This document shows, piece by piece, positions 9,763 to 19,056 of a stretch of 55,765 nt of DNA. Below the pieces are notes generated by a model, which saw nothing but the letters and a program-made list of their open reading frames with translations, was not told the origin of the DNA and made no database searches. Both the position numbers and the translations under genes were made by a program. Origin of the DNA: Oscillospiraceae bacterium. GTDB taxonomy: Bacteria; Bacillota; Clostridia; Oscillospirales; UBA929. Within the stretch, counting starts at the first letter, position 1. Every line of letters starts with the position of its first letter. Where the stretch lies: the NCBI GenBank assembly GCA_009777255.1, contig WRMG01000005.1, positions 1-55,765 on the forward strand. The letters run 5' to 3'.

Positions 9763-11027
9763 TATATAGTTAGGCTGACTGTTTTTTTCACCAATTCATC
9801 AACTGACACTGTTTCATATCCTTCGACGGATGTTTTAAGGCGGTAATGGAACGCCTCCGGCCAGTATGAATCAATCTTACCGGCTCCCAGCATTATGCCC
9901 ATAACCGACCCGGCGGTCGCGCCGTTGCAGTCGGTATCAAACGCCGCCTGAACGGCGAGGCAGATGGTTTTTCCGAAATCCTTTTCGCCGTACAGCAAAG
10001 CCATTACCACCACCATTGCGTTGGGGTTGGTATAGCACCAGCCCGTGGGCGTATGCTCGTCATATGTCCGGTGTATCTTCTCAATGGCCGCGTCGGCGGA
10101 ACAGCCGTCCTTATGCCACGACAGTACCTGATTGATGTCGCGCCGGAGCCTGCAATTACGGGGTATTTCGTCCAGCGCTTTTTCAACGGCGTCCCTAATA
10201 TCGCCGCAGACCGCCGCCGCCGCGATCAACGCGGATATGAACATTTCGCCGTAGATCCCGTTTTTGATATGGGAGACCGAAGCGTCGCGCCATGCCATTT
10301 CCGCCGCCGCCCGCGGGTTGCCTATGTTGATATACCCGAAGAAATCGCCGCGGATCTGCGCGCCGATCCATTCCCTGTACGGGTTTTTAACAGTTGCGGT
10401 ATGCGCAAGTCCGTTCGCGGCGTTTCTGTACGCGACGCGTTCGGCGGTGCAGGTTTGCAGATAGGGTATCCATTTGAGCCATGCCTCCAGCACATCATCG
10501 GGTGTAAAATCCCGTCCGTATACCTCGAGCAGCTTCAGGGCTAAAACGGTATAGTTTGTGTCGTCGTCCACGGGGGCGCCGCCTTTTACCAGCTTGTCAT
10601 TGAAATCCCCGATGTATTTATGCAGGGGGAAATTATCCGTCTCCCTGAGAAGCCGCCACAGCGCGTCGCTTTTATACCCCTCAACGGGTTTCCCGAGCAG
10701 ACAGCCCGCGATACGCCCTATCCACGCCCCCGTAAGTTTGTCCTCAAGCTCCGCGCCCTTTGGAATACCGGAATATTTGCCGGCCGAGGCCGGTTTTTCT
10801 TTTTGGATGCCTTCGTAATCCGACGGCTCGACGAACGTAAAATCCTCCCGTAAAGGCGCGCTCTTCAACATTCCCTCGGCCCGCTCCGCCATTTCCTCGT
10901 TGTTGTGCTTTGCGATCTCGGAGCATAGTTCTTTAAGATTTTCCACATCGCGCCCCTCGAGATGGCTCTGCTCCCATTCCAAAAGCATATCCGGCGCTAA
11001 ATGTATCCACAGCTGTGACTCGGGCAT
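9762..11027 (-). CDS. ADP-ribosylglycohydrolase (DraG-like) family protein with ~95-aa N-terminal extension
   Basis: DKLTGAWIGRIAGCLLGKPVEG, VDDDTNYTVLAL, FDTDCNGATAGSVMGIMLGA. Confidence 0.9.
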   Translation of the reverse strand: MPESQLWIHLAPDMLLEWEQSHLEGRDVENLKELCSEIAKHNNEEMAERAEGMLKSAPLREDFTFVEPSDYEGIQKEKPASAGKYSGIPKGAELEDKLTGAWIGRIAGCLLGKPVEGYKSDALWRLLRETDNFPLHKYIGDFNDKLVKGGAPVDDDTNYTVLALKLLEVYGRDFTPDDVLEAWLKWIPYLQTCTAERVAYRNAANGLAHTATVKNPYREWIGAQIRGDFFGYINIGNPRAAAEMAWRDASVSHIKNGIYGEMFISALIAAAAVCGDIRDAVEKALDEIPRNCRLRRDINQVLSWHKDGCSADAAIEKIHRTYDEHTPTGWCYTNPNAMVVVMALLYGEKDFGKTICLAVQAAFDTDCNGATAGSVMGIMLGAGKIDSYWPEAFHYRLKTSVEGYETVSVDELVKKTVSLTI

Positions 11028-11071
11028 TGCCGTTTCCTCCCTTTTTGTTATTTATCGGGTATTTTCCGCCG

Positions 11072-12823
11072 TCAAATATACTTTCTGTCGTACAGCAGCG
11101 CCGCGTTCAGCACCACCATTATCGAACCGGCGTTATGCGCCAGCGCGCCGGTGATCGGGCCGAGCAGTCCGAGGATCGAAAGAGTTATTGCGATTATATT
11201 AAAGGTTATCGAAATTGTGATGTTAAAAAGGATCAGCCTGACCGTCGCGTTGGACAGCCGCTTTAAGTAAGGCAGCTTAGCTATGTCGTCGCTCATCAGC
11301 GCGATGTCGGCGGCTTCTATGGCCATATCGCTGCCCATGCTGCCCATCGCCACTCCGACGTCGGCGGTTTTCAGCGCCGGCGCGTCGTTCACGCCGTCGC
11401 CGATCATGCAAACGCCGCGCCCTTCGCTTTGCAGCGCCTGTATGCGCTCTACCTTCTGGTCGGGAAGCAGCTCGGCATAAATGTCGGCTATGCCCGCGTG
11501 CGCGGCGACAGCTTCGGCGGTCTGGCGGTTATCTCCGGTCAGCATGACTGAGGCGACCTTCATGCCGCGCAAGCTCGCAACCGTGTCCGCGCCGGACTCC
11601 CTCGGCTCGTCCGCGACCGTGATTTTTCCGGCGTATACGCCGTCAACGGTCACAACGCCGCCGCGCCCGATGGCCGCCCGTTTCCCTCCAATTTCGCCCT
11701 CGACGCCGACACCGGGGGTTGCGATAAAGTCGCGTACCTCCAGATATTCGCCGTCGTAATGCGCGACGATGGCTTTGGCGATAGGATGCTCCGAATACCG
11801 CTCCAGCGACGCGGCGATCTGCAAAACGTCGCCCTCCACATCGCTGACAACCAGATTGCCGTGCGTCAGCGTGCCGGTCTTGTCAAACGCGATTGTATCG
11901 ACCTTGCCCATCCGTTCCAGCGCCTCGCCGGATTTGATGATAACGCCGTGCTTGGCGGCCTGACCGATCGCCGCCATGATCGCCGTAGGCGTTGCGAGCG
12001 CCAGAGCGCAGGGGCAGAATACGATCGCCACCGTGACCGCTCTTATAATGTCGCCGGTGAAGAAATATGTAGCGACCGCGATCAAAAGCGCCGTCGGCAC
12101 GAGCCACACCGCCCACTTGTCGGCTACGCGCTGCAAGGGCGCCTTTTTATTCTCTGCCTCCTGTACCAGCCGTATAAGCTTTTGCAGGGAGGAGTCCTCT
12201 CCCACCTTTGTCGCCTTTATGTCGATTGAGCCGAAGCGGTTTATAGTGCCGCAGAACACGTTGTCGCCGACCGTTTTATCAATCGGCAGAGATTCGCCGG
12301 TTATGATGGATTGGTCTATCGACGTGTTGCCGGACAGTACCTCGCCGTCAACGGGCATGGCCTCGCCGGGCAGTATGCGCAAAATATCTCCCTTTTGAAT
12401 CAGCTCGACCGGTATCATCTCCTCCGTGCCGTTCCTGACGACGCGTCCCCGTTCGGGCGCCAGACCGATAAGCTGCTTTATGCCTTTTTTCGCACGTTTG
12501 ACTGTTTTCTCTTCCAAAAGCGCGCCGATAGCCATGATAAAGGCTACCTGGCCCGCCGCGAACAGCTCGCCGATGCAAATAGAGGCGATCATGGCAATCG
12601 AAATGAGCGTGGCGGAGGATATTTTATATATTCCCTTGCCGAAGACGAGCCGCCAGACGGCGTAATAAAGAAGCGGATACCCGCATAGCAGCACCGTTAC
12701 CAGCGCGGGATCCACGGGTATATGTATCTTCGCAAACATAAATATCAAACTGAGGGCAAGAAAAGCGGCGCCGATCGCCGTCGCCTTCCAGCCGGAAAGC
12801 AAATCACAAAGTTTCTTAAACAT
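11072..12823 (-). CDS. Heavy-metal-translocating P1B-type ATPase lacking an N-terminal HMA domain
   Basis: FCPCALALATP, DKTGTLTHG, TGES, MLTGDNRQTAEAVA, MIGDGVNDAPAL, HNAGSIMVVLNA. Confidence 0.93.
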   Translation of the reverse strand: MFKKLCDLLSGWKATAIGAAFLALSLIFMFAKIHIPVDPALVTVLLCGYPLLYYAVWRLVFGKGIYKISSATLISIAMIASICIGELFAAGQVAFIMAIGALLEEKTVKRAKKGIKQLIGLAPERGRVVRNGTEEMIPVELIQKGDILRILPGEAMPVDGEVLSGNTSIDQSIITGESLPIDKTVGDNVFCGTINRFGSIDIKATKVGEDSSLQKLIRLVQEAENKKAPLQRVADKWAVWLVPTALLIAVATYFFTGDIIRAVTVAIVFCPCALALATPTAIMAAIGQAAKHGVIIKSGEALERMGKVDTIAFDKTGTLTHGNLVVSDVEGDVLQIAASLERYSEHPIAKAIVAHYDGEYLEVRDFIATPGVGVEGEIGGKRAAIGRGGVVTVDGVYAGKITVADEPRESGADTVASLRGMKVASVMLTGDNRQTAEAVAAHAGIADIYAELLPDQKVERIQALQSEGRGVCMIGDGVNDAPALKTADVGVAMGSMGSDMAIEAADIALMSDDIAKLPYLKRLSNATVRLILFNITISITFNIIAITLSILGLLGPITGALAHNAGSIMVVLNAALLYDRKYI

Positions 12824-12835
12824 ATTTATCTCCTC

Positions 12836-13111
12836 CTATACTATTCGTGAGAACTGCTCGATAGCCGACGACAGCTTTTTTATGGTATCCTCGCCGTTTC
12901 CTTCGCGGATGCCGTCCAGCACGCAGTGATGAAGATGCCCCTCTAAAATGACCTGCCCCGTTTTGTGCAGCGCGGATTTCGCCGAGCCGATTTGGATAAG
13001 TATTTCGTCACAGCTTTTATCCTCCTCGACCATTCTTATCAGGCCGCGCATCTGCCCTTCTATACGTTTCAGCCGGTTCATAACAGCTTCGGCGTTCGTA
13101 TATTTATTCAT
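12836..13111 (-). CDS. CsoR/FrmR-family metal-sensing repressor
   Basis: 91 aa; RLKRIEGQMRGLIRMVEEDKSCDEILIQIGSAKSALHKTGQVILEGHLHHCV. Confidence 0.92.
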   Translation of the reverse strand: MNKYTNAEAVMNRLKRIEGQMRGLIRMVEEDKSCDEILIQIGSAKSALHKTGQVILEGHLHHCVLDGIREGNGEDTIKKLSSAIEQFSRIV

Positions 13112-13148
13112 TCTATATACCTCCCTATCGTATTCGCGGACATATACT

Positions 13149-13194
13149 ATATACCCCTATATCCTATAATAAATTATACCCAAACAGCTGTCAA
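13149..13194 (-). promoter_or_regulatory. csoR-ATPase promoter with putative CsoR-type operator
   Basis: Minus strand TTGACA (13194-13189), 17-bp spacer, TATTAT (13171-13166), then ATATA-CCCC-TATAT inverted repeat (13149-13162) at the expected start site. Confidence 0.6.
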
Positions 13195-13217
13195 GTGTTT
13201 TTTAGAAAAAATTTTTA

Positions 13218-13246
13218 TTGACTTTTTTAATATAATGTTATATAAT
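13218..13246 (+). promoter_or_regulatory. SigA-type promoter of the glutamate synthase operon
   Basis: TTGACT (13218-13223), 17-bp spacer, TATAAT (13241-13246). Confidence 0.8.
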
Positions 13247-13254
13247 ATTTTTGT

Positions 13255-13290
13255 TGGACAAAGGCGTTCATCTTTTTGGTGGGCGCTTTT
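13255..13290 (+). promoter_or_regulatory. Leader RNA: hexaloop hairpin UGGAC-AAAGGC-GUUCA overlapping a terminator-like hairpin; candidate ANTAR antitermination site
   Basis: 5-bp stem closing hexaloop AAAGGC (13255-13270); alternative 13-bp stem including wobbles 13260-13272/13278-13290 with loop UUUUU. Confidence 0.55.
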
Positions 13291-13315
13291 ATACTGTTTT
13301 CAGGAGGTCGATATA

Positions 13316-14416
13316 ATGCTGCGAGAGGGTCAAATCAGGATACCGTCCGGCTGCGCCATATCGGGAATCATCAATAAATCCGGAAAACGCGTGGGCGGCG
13401 AGGCCATTATAAAGTCGATAGCCGTCATGCATGACCGCTCGAACGGATTGGGCGGCGGGTTCGCCGCATACGGGATTTATCCCGAATATAAAGACTACTA
13501 CGCTTTACATGTTTTCTACGACTCGGCGGCCTCGAAAAAGGAATGCGAGGATTTTCTCGAGAGGCATTTTGATATTATCAATCTCTCGAAGATACCGACA
13601 AGGAAGATAAAGGAGATTACGGACGAGCCGCTTATCTGGCGTTATTTTGTCACGCCGCTGCCCACCAAGCTGGCGGACAGCCAGCTTGACGAACGCGAAT
13701 TCATGGCTAAGTGCGTATTCAGGGTAAACACAAAAATCGCCGGCGCCTACGTGTTTTCCAGCGGCAAGAATATGGGAGTTTTCAAAGCGGTCGGGTTCCC
13801 CGAGGATGTGGGCAGATTTTACCGGCTGGAGGATTACGAGGGCTGGTGCTTCACGGCGCACGGGCGTTATCCTACCAACACGCCGGGCTGGTGGGGCGGC
13901 GCGCATCCGTTCGCGCTGCTCGATTATTCCGTGGTGCATAACGGTGAAATATCGTCCTATGACGCAAACAGGCGCGCTATCGAAATTTACGGATATAAAT
14001 GCACGCTGCAAACCGACACAGAGGTTATAACATATATAATAGATTTTCTGCACAGAAAAAAAGGGCTTACGTTTAAGGAAATCGCGTCCGTTATCGCCGC
14101 GCCGTTCTGGCAGACCATCGAGCGCATGGCGCCGGAGGAGAGAGAGCTGCATGAGTATCTGCGGATCGTGTTCGCGGAACAGCTTATAACCGGCCCGTTT
14201 TCCATTCTCGTCGGGTTCGAGGGCGGGCTTATGGCGTTAAACGACAGGCTGAAGCTGAGGAGCATGGTGGTCGGCGAAAAGGGCGACACCGTATATATAG
14301 CGAGCGAGGAAGCCGCTATCAGAATAATCGAGCCGGATTTGGATTCGGCATGGGCGCCCAAGGGCGGCCAGCCTGTGATCGTATGCCTGGACGGAGGTGA
14401 AGCGGAGTGCCGGTGA
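13316..14416 (+). CDS. Glutamate synthase glutaminase (class II GATase) subunit, GlxB/GltB domain 1-like
   Basis: CAISGIINKSGKRVGGEAI, HDRSNGLGGGFAAYG, GWCFTAHGRYPTNTPGWWGGAHPF, VVHNGEISSY, TDTEV; ATG at 13316 preceded by caggagg. Confidence 0.88.
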   Translation: MLREGQIRIPSGCAISGIINKSGKRVGGEAIIKSIAVMHDRSNGLGGGFAAYGIYPEYKDYYALHVFYDSAASKKECEDFLERHFDIINLSKIPTRKIKEITDEPLIWRYFVTPLPTKLADSQLDEREFMAKCVFRVNTKIAGAYVFSSGKNMGVFKAVGFPEDVGRFYRLEDYEGWCFTAHGRYPTNTPGWWGGAHPFALLDYSVVHNGEISSYDANRRAIEIYGYKCTLQTDTEVITYIIDFLHRKKGLTFKEIASVIAAPFWQTIERMAPEERELHEYLRIVFAEQLITGPFSILVGFEGGLMALNDRLKLRSMVVGEKGDTVYIASEEAAIRIIEPDLDSAWAPKGGQPVIVCLDGGEAECR

Positions 14417-15912
14417 ATTTTATATATCCCGATTATGAGGTAACGCGAAACTCCGACAGATGTATCGCCTGCCGCGCCTGTGAGCGCCAATGCGCCAACG
14501 GGGCGCATGAATATCTCCCCGACGCGAACAGGGTGGTCTGCGACGACGCAAAATGCGTGAACTGCCACCGCTGCGTTTCTCTCTGCCCCACCCGCGCGCT
14601 GAAAATCGTAAAAAGCGGCAATACATACAGAGAGAATATGAACTGGAGCGGCAAGACTATAAACGAACTGTACCGGCAGGCGGGCAGCGGCGGCGTACTG
14701 CTGTCAAGCATGGGCAACCCCGAGGAATATCCTGTATATTTTGACAAGCTGCTGTTAAACGCCTCGCAGGTCACAAACCCGTCGATAGACCCGCTGCGCG
14801 AGCCTATGGAAACAAAGGTGTTCCTTGGCGCGAAGCCCCGGCAAATTGAGCGCGGCAAGGACGGGCGGATAATAAACAATCTGCCGCCGCAGCTTAATCT
14901 GTCTATGCCGGTGATGTTCTCGGCCATGAGCTACGGCTCACTGAGCTACAACGCGCACGAAAGCCTTGCGCGCGCCGCGGAGGAGCTGGGCATCCTTTAC
15001 AATACCGGCGAAGGCGGGCTGCACGAGGACTTTTATAAATACGGTAAAAACACCGTCGTACAGGTCGCGTCGGGACGTTTCGGCGTCCATCCCGAATACC
15101 TGAACAGCGGCGCGGGCGTCGAAATTAAAATGGGGCAGGGCGGCAAGCCCGGAATCGGCGGCCATCTGCCGGGGACGAAAATCATCGGCGACGTTTCGCG
15201 CACCCGAATGATTCCCGAGGGCAGCGACGCTATCTCGCCCGCACCCCACCACGACATTTACTCAATCGAGGATCTGCGGCAGCTTGTTTTTTCGCTCAAA
15301 GAGGCGACGCGCTACACAAAGCCGGTCATCGTTAAGATCGCCGCCGTCCATAACGTATCGGCCATAGCCAGCGGCATTGCCAGAAGCGGAGCCGATATAA
15401 TCGCCATCGACGGCTTCCGCGGCGGCACGGGCGCCGCTCCCACGCGTATGCGCGACCATGTGGGTATCCCTATCGAGCTTGCTCTGGCCGGAGTTGACAA
15501 GAGGCTGAGGGACGAGGGCATCCGCGATAACGTATCCATAATAGCCGGCGGCAGCATCCGTTCCAGCGCCGACATAGTAAAGGCCGTCGCTTTGGGCGCG
15601 GACTGCGTGTATATCGGCACGGCGGCGCTGCTGGCGCTCGGCTGCCACTTATGCAGAAGCTGTCACGGCGGCAGGTGCAACTGGGGTATCGCCACACAGG
15701 CGCCGGAGCTTGTAAAGCGGCTTAACCCCGAGATCGGCTATAAGCGTCTTGTCAATCTGCTGACAGCCTGGCGGCATGAGATAAAGGAGATGATGGGCGG
15801 CATGGGGATAAACTCAATCGAGAGCCTGAAAGGCAACCGGCTTATGCTCCGCGGCGTGGGGCTGAACGAAAAGGAGCTTGAAATACTGGGCGTAAAACAC
15901 GCGGGGGAATAA
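14407..15912 (+). CDS. Glutamate synthase FMN-binding (synthase) subunit with N-terminal 4Fe-4S ferredoxin domain
   Basis: CIACRACERQCA and CVNCHRCVSLCP; MSYGSLSYNAHESLARAAEELG, GEGG, KMGQGGKPGIGGHLPG, GADIIAIDGFRGGTGAAP. Confidence 0.92.
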   Translation: MPVNFIYPDYEVTRNSDRCIACRACERQCANGAHEYLPDANRVVCDDAKCVNCHRCVSLCPTRALKIVKSGNTYRENMNWSGKTINELYRQAGSGGVLLSSMGNPEEYPVYFDKLLLNASQVTNPSIDPLREPMETKVFLGAKPRQIERGKDGRIINNLPPQLNLSMPVMFSAMSYGSLSYNAHESLARAAEELGILYNTGEGGLHEDFYKYGKNTVVQVASGRFGVHPEYLNSGAGVEIKMGQGGKPGIGGHLPGTKIIGDVSRTRMIPEGSDAISPAPHHDIYSIEDLRQLVFSLKEATRYTKPVIVKIAAVHNVSAIASGIARSGADIIAIDGFRGGTGAAPTRMRDHVGIPIELALAGVDKRLRDEGIRDNVSIIAGGSIRSSADIVKAVALGADCVYIGTAALLALGCHLCRSCHGGRCNWGIATQAPELVKRLNPEIGYKRLVNLLTAWRHEIKEMMGGMGINSIESLKGNRLMLRGVGLNEKELEILGVKHAGE

Positions 15913-15915
15913 ACT

Positions 15916-17343
15916 ATGAGTAATATATATGAAAATCCTTTATGCAAGAGATACGTGAGCGCCGAAATGCAGTATGTCTTCTCGGACGACAACAAGTTCT
16001 CCACATGGCGCAGGCTGTGGATAGCGTTAGCCGAGAGCCAGAGAGAGCTGGGGCTTGACATAAGCGCCGGGCAGATAAACCAGATGAAGGCGCATGTAAG
16101 CGACATCAACTATGACGCGGCGGCAAAGCATGAGTCCGAGACGCGGCACGACGTCATGGCGCATATTCTGGCCTACGGCGAGCAGTGCCCCAAGGCAAAG
16201 CCCGTAATACATCTCGGCGCGACGTCATGCTATGTGGGCGACAACACGGATATTATAATACAGAGGTCCGCGCTGCTGCTTGTTAAAAAACTGCTGGTAA
16301 ACGCTTTGGCGGCGCTGTACGGTTTCGCGGAGAGGTACAAAGACCTGCCCTGTCTGGCATATACCCATTTTCAGGCGGCGCAGCCCACCACCGTCGGGAA
16401 GCGCGCGACGCTGTGGATGCAGGACATCATGTTTGACCTTGAACAGCTGGAGTTTGTGTTGAAAAACCTAAAGCTGCTCGGCTGCAAGGGTACGACGGGC
16501 ACCGGCGCCAGCTTCCTCTCGCTCTTTGACGGCGACCATGAAAAGGTAAAAACGCTGGAGCTGAAGATAGCCGGAAAGATGGGCTTTGAGAAGATATACG
16601 CCGTTTCCGGCCAGACCTATTCCAGAAAAGTCGATTACTATACGTTATCGGTGCTGTCGGGGATCGCGCAGAGCGCCTATAAATTCTCCAACGACATACG
16701 GCTGATGTCGCACATGAAAGAGGTTGACGAACCGTTTGAAACAGGCCAGATCGGGTCGAGCGCAATGGCGTATAAACGCAATCCCATGCGGAGCGAACGC
16801 ATAGCCTCGCTTGCCCGCTATGTGACGGTGGACGCGCTGAATCCCGCGCTGACGGCAAGCGCGCAGTGGCTGGAGAGGACGCTGGACGACTCGGCGAACA
16901 GGCGTATATCTATCCCCGAGGCTTTTCTCGCCGCCGACGCCATCCTGTCGCTGGTCATAAACATCGCCGGCGGGCTTACGGTCTATCCGAGTATTATCAA
17001 AAAACATCTGGATGAAGAGCTGCCCTTTATGGCGACGGAAAATATCCTGATGCGCTGCGTGAAAAAAGGCGGCGACAGACAGGCTCTGCACGAGCGTATA
17101 AGACAACATTCCGTCGAGGCGGCGAAAAGGATCAAGCTGGAGGGCAAAGAGAATGACTTGATTGCCCGTATCGCGGCGGACGCCGCGTTTGGCCTGACCG
17201 GCGGAGAGCTTCAGGAGCTGCTGCGCGCCGAATGTTTCACGGGCAGGGCAAAGGAGCAGACCGCGGAGTTTTTGACTGAGGCCAAGGCGGTGCTTGACGC
17301 GAACAGGGAGCTTTTGGGCGTTGACGTAAAAATTACGGTATAG
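15916..17343 (+). CDS. purB: Adenylosuccinate lyase
   Basis: GATSCYVGDNTD, TRPxx-like THFQAAQPTTVGKRATLW, signature SSAMAYKRNPMRSE. Confidence 0.95.
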   Translation: MSNIYENPLCKRYVSAEMQYVFSDDNKFSTWRRLWIALAESQRELGLDISAGQINQMKAHVSDINYDAAAKHESETRHDVMAHILAYGEQCPKAKPVIHLGATSCYVGDNTDIIIQRSALLLVKKLLVNALAALYGFAERYKDLPCLAYTHFQAAQPTTVGKRATLWMQDIMFDLEQLEFVLKNLKLLGCKGTTGTGASFLSLFDGDHEKVKTLELKIAGKMGFEKIYAVSGQTYSRKVDYYTLSVLSGIAQSAYKFSNDIRLMSHMKEVDEPFETGQIGSSAMAYKRNPMRSERIASLARYVTVDALNPALTASAQWLERTLDDSANRRISIPEAFLAADAILSLVINIAGGLTVYPSIIKKHLDEELPFMATENILMRCVKKGGDRQALHERIRQHSVEAAKRIKLEGKENDLIARIAADAAFGLTGGELQELLRAECFTGRAKEQTAEFLTEAKAVLDANRELLGVDVKITV

Positions 17344-17356
17344 GGAGGTTCGCATT

Positions 17357-18619
17357 ATGCTTACGGCTATAGTCGGTATCAACTGGGGCGATGAGGGCAA
17401 AGGCCGCATGGTCGATTTGCTGTCGGAGGGCTATGATATAATCTGCCGTTATCAGGGCGGCAACAACGCGGGACATACGGTTGTAAACGAGAAAGGCAAA
17501 TTTATCTTAAATCTTTTGCCGTCCGGTATCCTGCGCGACGGCGCCGTCAACGTCATGGGCGGCGGCATGGTCATTGACCTTGAACATCTCTGCGGTGAGA
17601 TCAGGACGCTGCATGAGAAGGGCGTTAAGGTCACGCCGGAAAATCTGAAGATAAGCGACAAAGCCTTTATCTGTATGCCCTATCATAAAACGCAGGATAT
17701 ATTGGAGGAGGAACGGCTCCTTGATAAAAAATACGGCTCGACAAGACGCGGCATAGCGCCCGTATACGGCGATAAATATATGAAAAAAGGGCTGCGCATG
17801 GGCGACCTGCTCGACGCCGGAACCTTAGAGCAAAAGCTGGCAGACATCGTGGAGTGGAAGAATATCACTCTCAGAGGCTACGGCGGCGAGACGGATTTAC
17901 CGGCGCTGCTTAGCTGGCTGCGTGAGTACGGGGAGCAGCTTTGCCCCTATGTCACCGACACGTCGGAATATCTTGCCGCTTCCGCCGGAAAGAAGATTTT
18001 ATTCGAGGCGCAGCTCGGCGCGCTCAGGGATATAGACTACGGCATCTACCCGTATACCACGTCCTCGCAGACGCTGGCGGCATACGCGCCCATCGGCGCG
18101 GGTATCCCGGGGCTCAAACTCGACCGCGTGATCGGGGTGATGAAAGCCTATTCCAGCTGTGTGGGAGAGGGTCCATTCGCCGTGGAGATGTCCGGCGGCG
18201 AAGCCTCCGCGCTGAGAGAGGCCGGCGCGGAATACGGCGCGGCGACAGGCAGACCGCGCAGGGTCGGCGGGTTTGACATACCGGCAAGCCGCTACGGCAT
18301 ACGGGTACAGGGCGCTGATGAGATCGCGCTGACCAAACTGGACGTGCTTTCGTATATGGAAAAAATCCCCGTCTGCGTCGCGTATGAGCTTGACGGCGTG
18401 AGGATCGACGGGTTCCCCACCGGCGACAGGCTCGCCAAAGCCAAACCGGTCTTTGAGTATTTGGACGGTTTCCGTACTGATGTATCCAAGTGCCGGAAAC
18501 CCGAGGAGCTGCCCGGCGCGGCGCTCAGGTATATCCGTTTTATCGAGGACGCCGTGAAATGCCCGATAAAATATGTGTCGGTCGGCGCCGGACGCGGCGA
18601 TTATCTTGTTATGGGGTGA
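17357..18619 (+). CDS. purA: Adenylosuccinate synthetase
   Basis: VGINWGDEGKGRMVDLL, QGGNNAGHTVV, GRPRRVGGFD. Confidence 0.96.
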   Translation: MLTAIVGINWGDEGKGRMVDLLSEGYDIICRYQGGNNAGHTVVNEKGKFILNLLPSGILRDGAVNVMGGGMVIDLEHLCGEIRTLHEKGVKVTPENLKISDKAFICMPYHKTQDILEEERLLDKKYGSTRRGIAPVYGDKYMKKGLRMGDLLDAGTLEQKLADIVEWKNITLRGYGGETDLPALLSWLREYGEQLCPYVTDTSEYLAASAGKKILFEAQLGALRDIDYGIYPYTTSSQTLAAYAPIGAGIPGLKLDRVIGVMKAYSSCVGEGPFAVEMSGGEASALREAGAEYGAATGRPRRVGGFDIPASRYGIRVQGADEIALTKLDVLSYMEKIPVCVAYELDGVRIDGFPTGDRLAKAKPVFEYLDGFRTDVSKCRKPEELPGAALRYIRFIEDAVKCPIKYVSVGAGRGDYLVMG

Positions 18620-18624
18620 TATGT

Positions 18625-19056
18625 GTGAAGCGTGTTTATGTAAATGAGAAATGGTGTTTGGGCTGCCATCTGTGCGAGTATTACTGCGCGTTCGCGGGGA
18701 CGAACGAAAAGGATATGGCGCGCGCGCTCAAGGATATTAAAATCAATCCCAAGATAAAAATAGAGGAGCTGGACGGCGTCAGCTTCGCCGTATCCTGCCG
18801 TCACTGCCGCGAGCCGCTGTGCGTGAAAGGCTGTATCACCGGCGCCTTGACTATAAACGACGGCGTTATCACGATCAATAAGGACCGGTGCGTTAGCTGT
18901 TATACCTGCATTTTAAGCTGTCCGTTCGGGGCGGTATCCCCCTCGGACGGCGGCGCAGTCGAGAAATGCGAGCTGTGCGTTCAGACGACGGGGGGAACGC
19001 CGGCGTGCGTCAAGGGCTGTCCCAACGGCGCGATAGTGTTTGAGGAAAGGGGTTGA
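18625..19056 (+). CDS. 4Fe-4S dicluster ferredoxin (glutamate synthase-associated electron carrier)
   Basis: Cys clusters CLGCHLCEYYCAF, CRHCREPLCVKGC, CVSCYTCILSCPFGA, CELC; GTG start at 18625. Confidence 0.88.
   Translation: MKRVYVNEKWCLGCHLCEYYCAFAGTNEKDMARALKDIKINPKIKIEELDGVSFAVSCRHCREPLCVKGCITGALTINDGVITINKDRCVSCYTCILSCPFGAVSPSDGGAVEKCELCVQTTGGTPACVKGCPNGAIVFEERG

Noticed and set aside
12965-13315. N-terminal extension of the GATase ORF (start at 12965)
   Set aside because: Overlaps the csoR gene, promoter and leader; ATG at 13316 has a good ribosome-binding site and begins the conserved domain
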